NCBI RefSeq assembly: GCF_026151205.1
Contig: NC_087072.1
Span: 9,297,669-9,361,668 of the forward strand
Length of the DNA: 64,000 nt
Direction: 5' to 3'
Origin: Bolinopsis microptera
Lineage: Eukaryota > Ctenophora > Tentaculata > Lobata > Bolinopsidae
In this document: piece after piece, positions 35,997-47,283 of the stretch
Numbering within the stretch: the stretch's first letter is position 1
Layout of the letters: each line of letters opens with the position of its first letter
Made by a program: the position numbers and the translations under genes
The notes under the pieces: model-generated
Told to the model about the DNA's origin: nothing
The model's input: the letters and a program-made list of their open reading frames with translations, nothing else
Databases searched by the model: none

Positions 35997-36776
35997 TCAA
36001 TAAGGACGGTATCCGAAGGCACCTCTTTGACTGTTGGGACGAAGAGGACCTCCGTAACCAAAGGTGTGGGGGTAGGAAGGTTGGAAGGTTGTGGGGTACC
36101 CATAGCTGCTGTAGCCATAATAGCTGTAACCAAAGGTGTCAAGGCTTGGTCCAGGGTAGATTTCCATCTGCTGTTTCCTCATCTCTTTGAACTTTTTCTG
36201 GATGGGGTGGCCCTCAGGGAATTTCTTTCTACATTCCAGTCTGAACTTTCCTATTTTGTGTACCACACTGCGAGGAGGATTCTTTCCATTGACTGCTTTC
36301 TCTACAGCTTCAGTGCTTGTAAATACAATGAAGCAGAAATGCTTACGGCGCTGAGTGTCCTGGTCAATCACCGTTTCAATCTTCTCAATAGTGCCAAACT
36401 GATCGAAGAACTCAGAAATCTCTTCTTCAGACAAAGATTCAGGAAGCCCTCCAACAAAGAGCTTGTTGGTTTTGGTGCGATCTTTGTAAGGAATAGCACG
36501 GGCAACAACAACCTCTTTGGTGTCAATAATGTGGGTCTGCTCGACAAGCTTGTCTATAACAGCGCCATCATTGAAGGTGATGAAGCAAAACCCACGCGAT
36601 TTGCCTCCCTCATCAATTTTGAGATCAACATCACTAATAGCTCCGAATGCAGAAAAGTATCCTTGGATAGTATCTCGAGTGGTATTTTCATCAAGAAGTC
36701 TAACTATGATCTTTCTGGAGTCAATGTCATCCGCTAATTCATCAGCAGCGTAATTGTCATCCTGGAATGCAGCCAT
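35997..36776 (-). CDS. hnRNP D/AB-type two-RRM protein, array gene 4 (short)
   Basis: 259 aa from the ATG at 36776 (MAAFQDDNYAADEL). The longer frame upstream starts only at a TTG and crosses an acceptor-like CTAACCCAAAATCTTGTTAG that ends 7 nt before this ATG, so I chose the ATG. RRM1 is about residues 21-93 (RNP2 KIIVRLLDE, RNP1 SRGFCFITF) and RRM2 about 103-182 (RNP2 KLFVGGL, RNP1 RKHFCFIVF). ECRKKFPEGHPIQKKFK follows. The C-terminal Gly/Tyr tail is short (about 55 residues, YYGYSSYGYP) and ends GYRPY. It lacks the acidic or repeat N-terminal extension of genes 2 and 3. It is the most 5' member of the array. Confidence 0.9.
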   Translation of the reverse strand: MAAFQDDNYAADELADDIDSRKIIVRLLDENTTRDTIQGYFSAFGAISDVDLKIDEGGKSRGFCFITFNDGAVIDKLVEQTHIIDTKEVVVARAIPYKDRTKTNKLFVGGLPESLSEEEISEFFDQFGTIEKIETVIDQDTQRRKHFCFIVFTSTEAVEKAVNGKNPPRSVVHKIGKFRLECRKKFPEGHPIQKKFKEMRKQQMEIYPGPSLDTFGYSYYGYSSYGYPTTFQPSYPHTFGYGGPLRPNSQRGAFGYRPY

Positions 36777-38661
36777 GGATCTCCTAACAAGATTTTGGGT
36801 TAGAGATTCAATTTCAAATAAACGCAAAAAAGTAATAACACTTATGTCATTACTATCTTTTATTCAAGTGTTAAATACAATTCAGTAATTTAAAAAATTG
36901 TGATCAATGAACCGATGTTGTGTGACTGTCAAAGCACAAGCTGGCAATGAAAGTGGTTCAGTCACATTATATTGTAACTACTCATTTGAAGATCATGCTG
37001 AATCTAAACTTAGATTTTTAAAGGTGACACCCAATCAACATTGAATCGATTATACTTGTGTTTGCGAACAAGGCAACAAGCTAGAAACTCCATTTTAACA
37101 TGTTGTAATATGAGGAATTTATGATGTGAAAAGATATCGTGAAACAAATTCAAAATGACAAAGTTTTTAAGCAACTTAATCATAATGTTAACCTAATTGA
37201 TTGGGTAATTGTGACATAGCATACATTACGACATCGTAATTGGACTTCCTGCACGAATCCCATAGTGCGGATCTAGTGTCAACCTAATCACCTATATAAT
37301 TTTTTTCTATTAGACTCTTTATGCTTGATATCTCTGTCATCTGAGCAGCTAGAGCTCCAATTTTTTCCGGACAAGTGTATTTAAAATGCAAATGGCCAAA
37401 CACAATTCATCACAATTTGACTTGTTCCAACCAGTCAAAATATCTAAAAGCCGCAAAATGGAAAAGAATATTCAAACAATATACACATAATATAGCAATG
37501 GCCAATTGGCTGACTATAAGGTCATGGCCTGAACAAACAATTTTTTTAAATAGTCAAGTGATGCTAAAGCAGAGCACAAATGTGTAATAAGTTAATAGAT
37601 TAAAAAACTGATTCATGTGATGCATTCGCAGAGCACAGATAAAAATACTGATTCAATGATTAAAATTATAGCTGTGAGTGCCAATAAAGCCGCAAAATTG
37701 AACGTTCATTTGTAAAAAACGAAACATCTATTATTTGATTTTACATATTCCTTGAATGAGTTTTTGATTGAAATAAATTTTCGTGCACATACAGAATGAA
37801 TGGTTAATAATTTAATATATATGTAGACCAAGCTCTGTGCACGGATGCTTCCTGGAAGAATCCAGTTCTTTTAGCGGGGCACCCTACCTAAAGCCAAATT
37901 GAGATATAATAATCATATTCCTAGGGAAATAATCAGAAATCGAATACCAATCAAATAATATGATATATAGGAGTAGTAACCATATTTACTATGCAAAATG
38001 CCCCAACCACATAGTGTAAATTTATATAAAATTCAAATTCCATATCATCATTGAACCTCAATAGTCAATATAATAGCCCAAGCAAAATTAAATAACTTCT
38101 TATATACCTTACTGTCATACTACAAATTGATTAAACATTTGAAATCTGTTAACCAGAGAATAAATTTCTAAACCTAATGCAAGTGAAATAATTTAGATGC
38201 AATAATGAATGCCTAATGTGAGTATCATCTGTCAATGTCCTTGTAAACAGTCTGTACAAGAGATATGAGTAACTAAAATAGAAGAAAAAACAGGAAGTTG
38301 TCGTCTGTTGAAAAATAAATAAAATATCTAGAATATAAATTAGAATATTTAAAATAACATTCAGTCAATGTGTCGTCAATAAACTGTACAATTATCAAAT
38401 GTTAGAACTGGGTGATACAGTCACCAAAAATAAATACTAAGTATGATAAGTTAATAAATTAAATGTGGTCTATAAAACTACCACTAGGTATAATAGGTCA
38501 ATAAATTAAAAGTGGTTTATAAAACTACCACTGTGCGAATCCCTTCTCCAGTTAAGACATGTCAGTCATGTGCAAAATCAATCAGAATGGTAAGGTGGTC
38601 AAAAAGGGAATATCCTTTCGACATAAATTATATATGCCTCAGATTTAAAAGAATAAGATAC
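36777..38661. other. Gene-free stretch upstream of array gene 4
   Basis: The promoter and first exon of array gene 4 presumably lie in the first part. The rest is the 367-bp repeat copy (37764-38128) and the 3' untranslated part of the LINE at 38662-40038, which includes two tandem copies of a roughly 45-bp unit (AATAAATTAAATGTGGTCTA-like, about 38445-38530). Confidence 0.5.
37764..38128 (+). mobile_element. 367-bp dispersed repeat, copy A
   Basis: Starts TTGATTGAAATAAATTTTC and ends CATACTACAAATT. Read against the reverse complement of 48811-49177 it differs at only about two positions (one G indel and one C/T). Noncoding and AT-rich, no clear terminal inverted repeats. Copy B interrupts a LINE frame, which shows that the unit is mobile. 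Confidence 0.85.
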
Positions 38662-40038
38662 TTAGTTATCGTCGACTATGATTGCAGTGTAAAATTTGTC
38701 ATATGAATTGTCGACGGTGTAATTAGGGTCTGTTGTTATAGATGAGAGTAGCTGTTTCTTATACGAATCACTTAAGCTTTTAACATCGGGCAGATTTCGT
38801 AGATCTGTTGGAACATTATTCCAACATTTTGCCCCCAAGTATTGAAAGTTTTTATGTGATGTTGATCTATTAACATATAGGTTGCAGCTTTCGCCGCTCC
38901 TACTACCTCCTGATATGTAACTAAATTTGTTCATAAAGTTTGTAGGACAATTGTCATGGATGATTCTAAACATATAATTTGACAGATGGAGTTGTCGTCT
39001 AAGATGGAGTGGTAACCATTTCATGTCTCTATAAACATTAAGGCTGCTCTCTGTTTGTGGAACGTTGAGAGCTATTTTGGCTACCTTTTTGTACAGAGTG
39101 TCAAGTTCAGCAAGTTTTGTCTTGCCAGCTCTACAATAGATCGTGTCTAAATAATCGAATTGTGGCAACATGAGTGCATTGGCAAACATTTTCCTATATT
39201 TAATGGGTAGCAGTGCTTTGCTTCTATACATGGCACCAATTCTCTTCATGACCTTCCTAATAATATAATCTACATGGCTTTTGAAGTTTAATTTACTATC
39301 TAGAATGAGGCCAAGATATTTTGTCTCTTTGCACTCCTTGATTGTGAAAGTTACCTCATTACATTCAATGGTTAATTCATCATGTTGATCAACAGAATCA
39401 AACAATAGGAATTCAGTCTTCTTTTCATTGAGTGACAATTTATTAACACTGAGCCATTTAAAGATTGTCATAAGTTCTATTTTCATGTTTATAAATGTGC
39501 TTCTGCAGGTTTGATCAAAGAATAGTGCACCATCATCTGCAAATAGAAAGGGCTTAGATAGGTTACAGGCATAAATGATGTCATTTATGAAGATACTAAA
39601 TAATATAGGCCCAATGATGCTTCCTTGTGGTACACCACTCAGAACTTCTAAAAATGAGCTTATTTTGCCATTGATCTTTGTGCATTGATATCTACAAGAT
39701 AAGAAGTTCTTAAACCAGGTTAAAGCAATGCCACCAATTCCATAATATGCCAATTTTTGAAGCAATATTTCATGATTCACTGTGTCAAAGGCCTTCTTAA
39801 GATCAAGAAAGATGATTCCTGGTTTATAAGACTTAGATTTACTCATATATATTTCGTCCATCAGATCGTACATCAAATAAGTTGTGGAGTGATTTTTCCG
39901 AAAGCCATATTGATGCCGGATGAAAAGTTTGTTCTCTTCCATGTAATCAGTGAGTTGCTTGCCGACAAAGTATTCTATAAGTTTTCCTATAAGTGGAAGG
40001 ATGGATATTGGCCTGTAATTATTAGGATCATCTTTCAT
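38662..40038 (-). CDS. LINE reverse transcriptase, 5'-truncated (LINE A)
   Basis: 458-aa open frame of a Jockey/CR1-like non-LTR retrotransposon ORF2. It begins in RT with NNYRPISILP, then HQYGFRKNHST, FLDLKKAFDTVNHEIL, GVPQGSIIGPILFSIFIND, the catalytic box FADD (FADDGALFF) and KTKYLGLILDSKLNF. The C-terminal part has SYMFRII and CWNNVPTDLR. No endonuclease domain remains: in frame upstream, a TGA lies just before the NYRP motif, so the 5' end is truncated. The RT frame itself is intact. It belongs to a different lineage from LINEs B/C and D in this window. Confidence 0.93.
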   Translation of the reverse strand: MKDDPNNYRPISILPLIGKLIEYFVGKQLTDYMEENKLFIRHQYGFRKNHSTTYLMYDLMDEIYMSKSKSYKPGIIFLDLKKAFDTVNHEILLQKLAYYGIGGIALTWFKNFLSCRYQCTKINGKISSFLEVLSGVPQGSIIGPILFSIFINDIIYACNLSKPFLFADDGALFFDQTCRSTFINMKIELMTIFKWLSVNKLSLNEKKTEFLLFDSVDQHDELTIECNEVTFTIKECKETKYLGLILDSKLNFKSHVDYIIRKVMKRIGAMYRSKALLPIKYRKMFANALMLPQFDYLDTIYCRAGKTKLAELDTLYKKVAKIALNVPQTESSLNVYRDMKWLPLHLRRQLHLSNYMFRIIHDNCPTNFMNKFSYISGGSRSGESCNLYVNRSTSHKNFQYLGAKCWNNVPTDLRNLPDVKSLSDSYKKQLLSSITTDPNYTVDNSYDKFYTAIIVDDN

Positions 40039-40903
40039 TCCTGCCTTATGGACGATGAGTCATAATAGCATCAAATACCAGCAATTGGGCAATCAGTGAC
40101 TGAGAAATAAGCCCCATGATGATGAAAACAATGAGCATATTGGTAACAAATTATAGTATAATAGATCTGAAAAAATAAAATCTCCAAAAAAGTAAAAGCT
40201 TGTACCCAAAGATAAGAATAAAAATACTTTTATATACACAATCAAATAAAGTGATCCCAACATATGTGTGGGACTTTTTCTCTTTAATGTACTGAAATAT
40301 CACTGACCTAGCTGACATTTATGTTAACAAGAAATGCGGCCGCTTTTCTTTCGTGGATGGCCACTCAATTTCCCGATCAGTGATGGTGTATTTTATTACA
40401 TTCCATACAGCCTGGGGACCCCAGGCTTTACTGTTCATAACTGCAGAAATGGCGGAGTGACAGTGGACAGGCTGAGCACCGCCAAGTTAATTCTAATCTA
40501 ATCTAATCTAATGAGACACCACTATCAAAAGTCTCTTATAACCTCATCCCTGCCCCTATGATGGAGTAGATGTGTATATATCTGATTGTTGATATTTAAT
40601 ATTATATAATATTGGTAGCAGTGGACAATTTCCGTTACCTCTGTATTGTGCTCTGCCAATTGCAACACTTGAATTACTTTATTGTATATATATTGTTTGA
40701 CACTTTTTCATCTAATCTAATCTAATCTAATCTAATCTAGCTGGTGTGCTCTCTGATAAACTATAAACCTCAATACCAAAATAAACTCATCTTCCAGAAG
40801 CTCTCATTGGTGGATATACTCAATATTTAGATCAAACTGTTGGAAAACAACTAGTTTGCGATTGTACAACTTTTACAAAAAGAATAAAATGTCTACTATG
40901 TCT
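40039..40903. repeat. LINE tail remnants and (TCTAA)n tracts
   Basis: No gene. Two short (TCTAA)n microsatellites lie at about 40492-40512 and 40712-40738. Such pentanucleotide tracts commonly end CR1/Jockey-type 3' untranslated regions, so one or two eroded LINE 3' ends are likely here. Confidence 0.5.
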
Positions 40904-41192
40904 CAGTGGCGTAACGTTGCCTGTTGGCGCCCCCCTGCCGAAAAAAGCGCCCCCCTGTTGGCGCCCCCTCCCCTTTTGGTGCCCCTCCCTAAAATTGAAC
41001 AAATTAGGTGATTTTAAAGAATACGCCGGTAAAATCTCTAAAAAAGTGTGTATCTAGAGCAAAACGCGCAGTTTTGCTAGTACTTTAGTTAAGTTTTCGA
41101 AATTGTCCCACATTCAAACGACGATTTGGCGCCCCCCTAAGACGGCGCCCCCCTGCACAGCGGGGTCAGCAGGGCCTTTCGTTACGCCACTG
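40904..41192. mobile_element. hAT-type MITE with 8-bp target duplication
   Basis: 289-bp noncoding element. Termini CAGTGGCGTAACG and CGTTACGCCACTG are perfect inverted repeats. It is flanked by CTATGTCT at 40896-40903 and again at 41193-41200. An 8-bp duplication and CA...TG ends define the hAT superfamily. The interior is C-rich (repeated GGCGCCCCCCT). Confidence 0.93.
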
Positions 41193-41302
41193 CTATGTCT
41201 ATGAGCAGAGATAAATGCATTTAACTCAGGGCCAATAATGGTGGATACACTTTTCAGAAGGGTTGGGTGGATAAGTCATTGATTGGTCTGTAACTTTGTG
41301 TG

Positions 41303-42989
41303 TGGTTAATTTATGGTGATTTGATCTCTGAGGTCATCAGAGATTTTCAAAATGGCAAGGCGAGTGACATACCTATAATCGTTGTAAAAAAATCGGCAAA
41401 GCTCATTGCTGGTACCTTGGCCAGGCTTTACAACACATGTATACAAAGTGGTACATTCCCAAGTATATTTAAAACTGGTAAAGTTATTCCTATTTACAAG
41501 AAAGACAATAAGGAATGCATTGAAAATTATCGGCCTGTATCAATATTACCTTTATTTGGAAAAATCTTTGAGAAGATCATTTACAAACGCCTTTATAATT
41601 TCTTCACATCTAAAGGTGTACTAACAGACTCACAGTTTGGATTTAGAAAAGGCCATTCTACCACTCATGCTCTACACAAATCTATAGACTCCGTTACAAA
41701 GTCTCTGGCTAGCAATAAACATGTATTGGGCATATTCATTGACTTGAGCAAAGCCTTTGACACCCTTGATCACAATATTCTTCTAAGCAAGTTAAATTCC
41801 TACGGTATTAGGGGTTCAGCACTTACCTTACTTAAAAGCTATTTGACTAACAGAAAGCAGTATGTTATGTATAACGATGTACCATCAGTAACAATGGACG
41901 TGAAATTTGGAGTACCACAAGGGTCAATTCTTGGGCCACTACTCTTCCTACTGTATATGAACGATATAGTAAACTGTTTTTCAGACAGTGAGGTGAAATT
42001 TGTACTTTATGCTGATGACACTAATATCTTCATATCAGGACCATCTAGAGAAGCAACATATAAAAAAGCCAACTTAGTACTTAAACATGTCTCGATTTAC
42101 ATGAAATGTAATCTACTTCATATCAACATGTCCAAATGCTGCTACATACATTTTAAACCTGCCTCTGAATATGATGACACCTGTGCGCGGACTAGACCAT
42201 TTGCTAACCTGCTAGATGAATCTAGATCAATATTCATCGATGGTAAGGTTATCACTAAAGTCAAGGATACCAAATTCTTAGGTGTTGTTATAGATAGTAA
42301 GCTAAACTGGTCTGCCCACATGCACTACATCCGTAAAAAGCTGCGGACCATGACTGGTGCAATCTGTAGAATCCGGCACTCTATACCTGCTGAACTATAC
42401 TTGAAAATATATAATTAATGCTCTTTTTGAATCACATCTCAGTTATGGTATAAGTGTTTGGGGTGTTGTCATCAAGGAACGGTCCAATGACAGTCTTTTT
42501 ATCACTCAGAAGCACTGTATAAGGATCCTTTTTGGTGATCTCGACTCATATCTAGATAAACAATCAACATGTGCAAGAACTAGACCATATGGTATGCAAA
42601 GATTAGGCCATAAACATTTTGAAAAGGAGCATACAAAACCCATTTTTAATAGACTTAAAATTCTTACAGTTCAAAACTTGTTCAAGTACCATTGCATTTC
42701 AGAATTCTCTAAGATTATCAAGTACCACTGCCCATACTCCCTTTATGAGGCCATCAACATTTCAAACCGTACAACGAGTTTAACGGTTATTCTTCTTAAT
42801 AAATCAAATACTTTTTTGTTCACTGCAGCCAAGCTTTGGAACACTGTTCATAAAAAAATTCTAACCTCAAGCAATTGCCTAGAAACTTCCATTAACTTGA
42901 TAAAATTGAGAACCAAGGCACTATTATTACAAGTACAGGCTGCTGATTTAAAAGATACTTGGAATCCAAACAATTTTAAATTGCAGTAA
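41303..42989 (+). pseudogene. LINE reverse transcriptase with frameshift (LINE B)
   Basis: Non-LTR ORF2 fragment (Jockey/CR1-like). Motifs include FQNGKASDIP, ENYRPVSILP, SQFGFRKGHSTTHAL, FIDLSKAFDTLDHNIL, GVPQGSILGPLLFLLYMNDI, LYADDTNIF and DTKFLGVVIDSKLNW. The frame breaks at about 42410-42418 (KIYN then stop) and the C-terminal part continues in another frame (LFESHLSYGISVWG, later AKLWNTVHKKI), which is open from 42594 to 42989. One small indel therefore separates the parts. The endonuclease domain is missing. It is the same family as the LINE at 51742-55321, with clear protein divergence. Confidence 0.9.
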
Positions 42990-45240
42990 TCTATTCTTAT
43001 CGCAGCAGCACACACTTAACACACTTAATATTACTATCATGATTGTATTATAGACTGAAAAGCTCTCAGATCAATTTTGGGCGTTTTTAACCACTTGTTG
43101 TAATGTTTTTAATTATTTAATATCTTAACTTAACTAAATTTTTATTCAGATCGAATTAACAAATAATATTTGACAATTTATTTGATAGTTTAGTCTGATA
43201 TTGATATTGACTATATTGATATTGTTATTATTGAATGAAGTTAACTCCAGACGTACATAATATTACTTCTTTTAACAAAGGGACTTGGAGTATAAACGAC
43301 CAAGTTAGCATACATTTTCAACCAACCAAGAATTCTGGAGGCAAAGGTGGGTGCGTAAACTTTATGGTCTGTACTCTCCGATCCTGTATCACCCAGGATT
43401 CTTTTTGACGTTTTTGGTAAAAGGTATATACCTTCTAGTCAATCTCTTGCTACTCCAAGTCCCCCAAGATTTCTAAACTAAAGTTCGTCCTAGTTATATT
43501 ATATTATATAAAATATATTTTTTGTTTGCTGTAACTGATACTAAATAAAATTGTTGTTTTCCTGAAATTGTTGTTTTCCTGTTAAAGTAGAATTGTAGCG
43601 AATCGATTTGCCTGTTTGATAAAACGCAAAAACAAGGAAATATATAAGATTAAGCCCATATATGGTGGATAATAAAATTATAAAATAAAATACAATACCG
43701 AAAATTATCGACTGAAAAATGATATCAGAAAGGAAATCGTTTCAAGTTCATGTTAGAATAAAAGATTTACTTTCTAGGCCATTTTTGGTGAATATATTGG
43801 TGCTTCAAGATTGATTTCATTTGTAGGTAAATTTCGGTATCAATAATGCAGGTGATCCATCGTCGCGTTAGACCCCACTTATCTCGTATAGAAGCTTGTA
43901 TTATATATATTAAATCTTACTATATATAAAGCGAGACGATATATGTTTATCCGTGCCATTTTACTGACACCACGGCATCAATTTTAACGCTACTTTCCGC
44001 AAAAACCGTAAAAGATATACAACTGAAACTTTTTTGACTGGGCCAAATGCTTTAATGGCCTCCAAATCAGCATGAAAAAATGAAAAATTGGCCAAGAAAT
44101 AGAAGTTTTAGAACCCCAAATTTGGACCCCCAAGTGGTGCAGGTGTCAAAAACGCGAATTAAATAGATAATAATTATTTTAGTCTCTTGAGTCTTGACAC
44201 CATTTTAGGGTTATACGGGTTCCTGCTAGTGTGAATAACCTACCTCAGTGATTGAAATAACGTTTTGTTGACTGACAACGTTTGTGATCCACTTTCAACC
44301 CACAATTATTCCATCTTAAGGTTGAATGAGCTGGAAATCATTGCTTTGAGATCGTAAAGAAGGGCTATAATTTCAAATAAACGTTCCAATCATTCTCCAT
44401 TTTGGGCAATTTTGAGGATAAGAGCCCAAGAAATGAGTCTAAAAACGGCCAAATTTGCTTTTTTATCCATCATCTTTTGCCCTAGATTTGCTTAATTATG
44501 AAATCATTACTAATTTTAGTTAGTTTAGACATTTTTCTTGTTCAACACAAAATGTGATAAGTTCAAGCCGACTTTGAAGGGCCAAAATTGATGGATATTA
44601 AAATATCCAGGTCGATATTTTAACGAAAGTATTTTTGAGGTAATTATTCACCAAATTGGCCCTTAATACTTGGAATACTATAGTACTTTTTACATACTGT
44701 TCAACATCCTATATTTCATCTTTATCAACTCTTTCTAATCATAATAATGTCTTACTTATTGATATTTTGTAACATTTACGAGTTTGACTTATTCATATAG
44801 ACTGACGTCCACTAAAAATAGCCTTTAAACTTTAATCAAAATCGACTCTAAAGGAAAATCGCAGCCTAAATTATGAAATTCTGAAGTTGTAACGATTATT
44901 GTTCAGTGTCAATCATATTTTAGAAGTTTGGATAGAATTACAAATTTATTAAAGATTAACGCCACGTGAAGTGGATTGGTCGGTTTAAATTTTATCCTCC
45001 AGATTCAGCCCTGAATCAAAACAAAAAGTGCAGGCAGAAAGTAAAGCAAAAATTCTGCGCCCCCGAGCTGAAAAAACAACACTCATAATTATATTATCAC
45101 AAAACAATCAATACATATTATGGTATATTCATAGATAAATCAAAATTTTGAATACACAGCCCGCCGCGCACACAGCCAAACATTGTTGAGAAATCTTTAG
45201 GTGCGTTTGGTGAGTTACGGCTACACTTTAGTTTTTGAGA
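42990..45240. other. Gene-free stretch after LINE B
   Basis: Presumed LINE B 3'UTR, then unassigned AT-rich sequence. It includes a possible MITE at 43280-43463 with 13-bp inverted ends (GGGACTTGGAGTA / TACTCCAAGTCCC) and an 18-bp tandem duplication near 43550-43582 (AAATTGTTGTTTTCCTG). No gene was supported. Confidence 0.5.
43280..43463. repeat. Possible 184-bp MITE with 13-bp inverted ends
   Basis: GGGACTTGGAGTA at 43280-43292 and its exact reverse complement at 43451-43463. No obvious target duplication. Confidence 0.4.
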
Positions 45241-45313
45241 TTTTGGCCCAACTGGGATTCGAACTCGCAACTTCCAGGCCAGTAGACAAGCGGATTAACC
45301 GACTGAGCCACTT
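45241..45313 (-). repeat. tRNA-derived SINE head
   Basis: On the minus strand there is an A-box-like TGGCTCAGTCGGTTAA and a B-box-like GAGTTCGAATCCC at tRNA spacing. The T-stem does not pair well and no proper anticodon stem is seen, so this is a tRNA-derived repeat head, not a working tRNA gene. It shares GTTGCGAGTTCGAA with the head at 47217-47283. Confidence 0.55.
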
Positions 45314-45646
45314 TAATTGACGATGTCAATTCATCTCAGCTCGGCGTGGCACAATAGCGCATCTCGCCGATCTAGAGAGAAGCCTCATTGAGTGCGCGGC
45401 GCGGCACAGTAACGCATAGCGCTACAAGAGCCACTGAGCTTGCTCTAACCAGAGCCCTCTCGCTTGCAGTAGCGCGCGACCGCCGAAGGCGTCACGCAGT
45501 ACGCGTATACATATGGCTATTTGTAGCGCGATGCGTTACTGTGCCGCGCCGCGCACTCAATAAGGCTTCTCGCAGCGACCTGGCTAGATCGGCGAGATGC
45601 GCTACTGTGCCGCGCCGAGCTGCCATGAATTGACATCGTCAATTAA
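45312..45646. repeat. GC-rich inverted repeat, about 120-bp arms
   Basis: The left arm (about 45312-45432) begins TTTAATTGACGATGTCAATT. The right arm (about 45527-45646) ends AATTGACATCGTCAATTAAA. The arms match with several substitutions and one indel of about 10 bp, and include GTGCGCGGCGCGGCACAGTA. The centre repeats GCGCGACC/GCGTCACGC-like phrases. Base composition is strikingly GC-rich against AT-rich surroundings. Related GC-rich fragments continue to about 45990. Probably a foldback or MITE element. Confidence 0.75.
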
Positions 45647-46049
45647 ATGGCTATGTGAACCACTGAGCCACTCCCACTGAGCCACTGAGCCGCTGATAGC
45701 ACTTTATTTTAGGTTAATAAGATACTGCACTAAGTTCACCTAACCATGTGCTTTCGCGCTACTGCAAGCGCAAGGGCTTTGAATAGAGCAATGCACCAAG
45801 CTGTGAGCCGAGTTGGTCTCGCTTCGACGGTCTTGGAATAAATTTACATTAATTATTATTAATCTAAGTCTAGTTGAGGCAATCAGCTGACGCGCGGCTT
45901 TTATGGTTATCTATAATATTTGTAGCGCAATGCAGCGCACTATCGGGCCGCGACAGGCATCCAATTATGTTACTGGGCCGCGCTCAATCTGTCATTCCGC
46001 CGAATCTCTATCATGAACATAATAGCTCTATTATGAACATAATAGCCTG

Positions 46050-46428
46050 AGGTCCCCAGGTAAATCAGGTCTTAATCTGGTTTCATCCAATAGATGTAGT
46101 AGGAGTGTGACAAAGGTCAAGAATCTTCAGCGTTCTTTTCTTCCAGAGCGGGTTGTTCCTTATTGGAACAAACTCCCTTCGGAGGTGAAGAACTGTTTGA
46201 CAGTTTTGAGTTTTAAAATTGGATTGGAAAGTTTTAAAAAGAATATGATTTTTAAATCATAATGTAAATGATTTTCATTTTCGGAATGTTTCGAAAGAAG
46301 TTTTAACAAGAATTGAAGGTACCAGTTATATCAGTAATAAGGAAAAACACAATGATTATCTGTGGTTTCATCCTTATGGAACAAAGAAACGTTTTATAAA
46401 TCTTTATTCAACTGGGAAGTATGAATAA
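46050..46428 (+). pseudogene. LINE ORF2 C-terminal fragment with frameshift
   Basis: In frame, 46056-46260 reads SNRCSRSVTKVKNLQRSFLP, then VVPYWNKLPSEVKN, a typical CR1-like ORF2 C-terminus. After a stop at about 46260 another frame stays open (DFHFRNVSKEVLTRIEG, ending LYSTGKYE and a stop at about 46428), so an indel splits the original end. RT and endonuclease domains are missing. A (TTTAC)n tract follows near 46577-46600. Confidence 0.65.
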
Positions 46429-46916
46429 ATTACATTTTTTTAATGTTGTTTTTATTCTTGATTAATATTTGATAAATTATAATTTATAAATTTGATGGAG
46501 AAATAGATACTGTATATTTTTCCATGTAGTGCGATGATACTTTGTAGACATTAGTGATGATGTTATGTCATAATTTTTACTTTACTTTACTTTACTTTAT
46601 CAAAATTCAAATTTGTATTCCTTAAAAAATGTGTACTCCTTATTATATTAATATTGTATGAGTATTAAGTATCATCTGTTAAAATAGCACGTGAAGCTAT
46701 TATTTATACTAACAACTGCTACTATACTACATGACACGTTTAATCTATTCAGGCACTGCAGTTCGGCTAAATGAAGTACGTGACAGGCTTGTGTAATGTT
46801 ATTATGTACTAGTTATGTCGACTTAATTACCTTGCACGTCAATCCCGACTATTTTCAAGCTTCTTACCCATTACGTGAGAAAAACGAGCAATAGACTAGT
46901 GAGTTAGATAGTTTAC

Positions 46917-47283
46917 TTTTTTTAAATTTTTTTATCTAGACACTTATTTTACTTCGGTGTATTCCAACAGCCACAATGTTACACAAGTGCAACCAGCCAA
47001 TTACAGGAAGCCGAAGGATCTTTTTGGCCAGTGACGGTTAAGGTAGTGTGTACCATACTTTCTTCGTCCGAGACTTTGCTGCAATGTGCAGCTCCTCATT
47101 TAACCCTCACACCCGATTTCTCGAGTATTCGGCTGAGTAGACCGGGGGGCTGCATAGACCACTCATGATCCTTAGCTGAACGTCGACGACGCTCACCCCA
47201 CGACCAGGCAGTCAGTGGGTTTCGAACTCGCAACCTAACGATTGTAAGACAGGCGTTCTAACCAACTGTCTGGCCGCTTAACT
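46917..47283 (-). mobile_element. tRNA-derived SINE
   Basis: On the minus strand, a tRNA-like head lies at 47217-47283 (A-box-like GACAGTTGGTTAGAACG; B-box-like GAGTTCGAAACCC). An unrelated body follows, and the A-rich tail ends near 46917-46930. The conserved 3' body (46941-47012) matches the interrupted repeat in SUCLG1 intron 3. No clear target duplication. Confidence 0.65.

Noticed and set aside
36777-36827. Seventeen-residue N-terminal extension of array gene 4
   Set aside because: It begins at TTG and spans an acceptor-like sequence; the ATG at 36776 matches the layout of the other three genes.
45241-45313. Functional tRNA gene on the minus strand
   Set aside because: A- and B-box-like motifs are present, but T-stem and anticodon-stem pairing fail.
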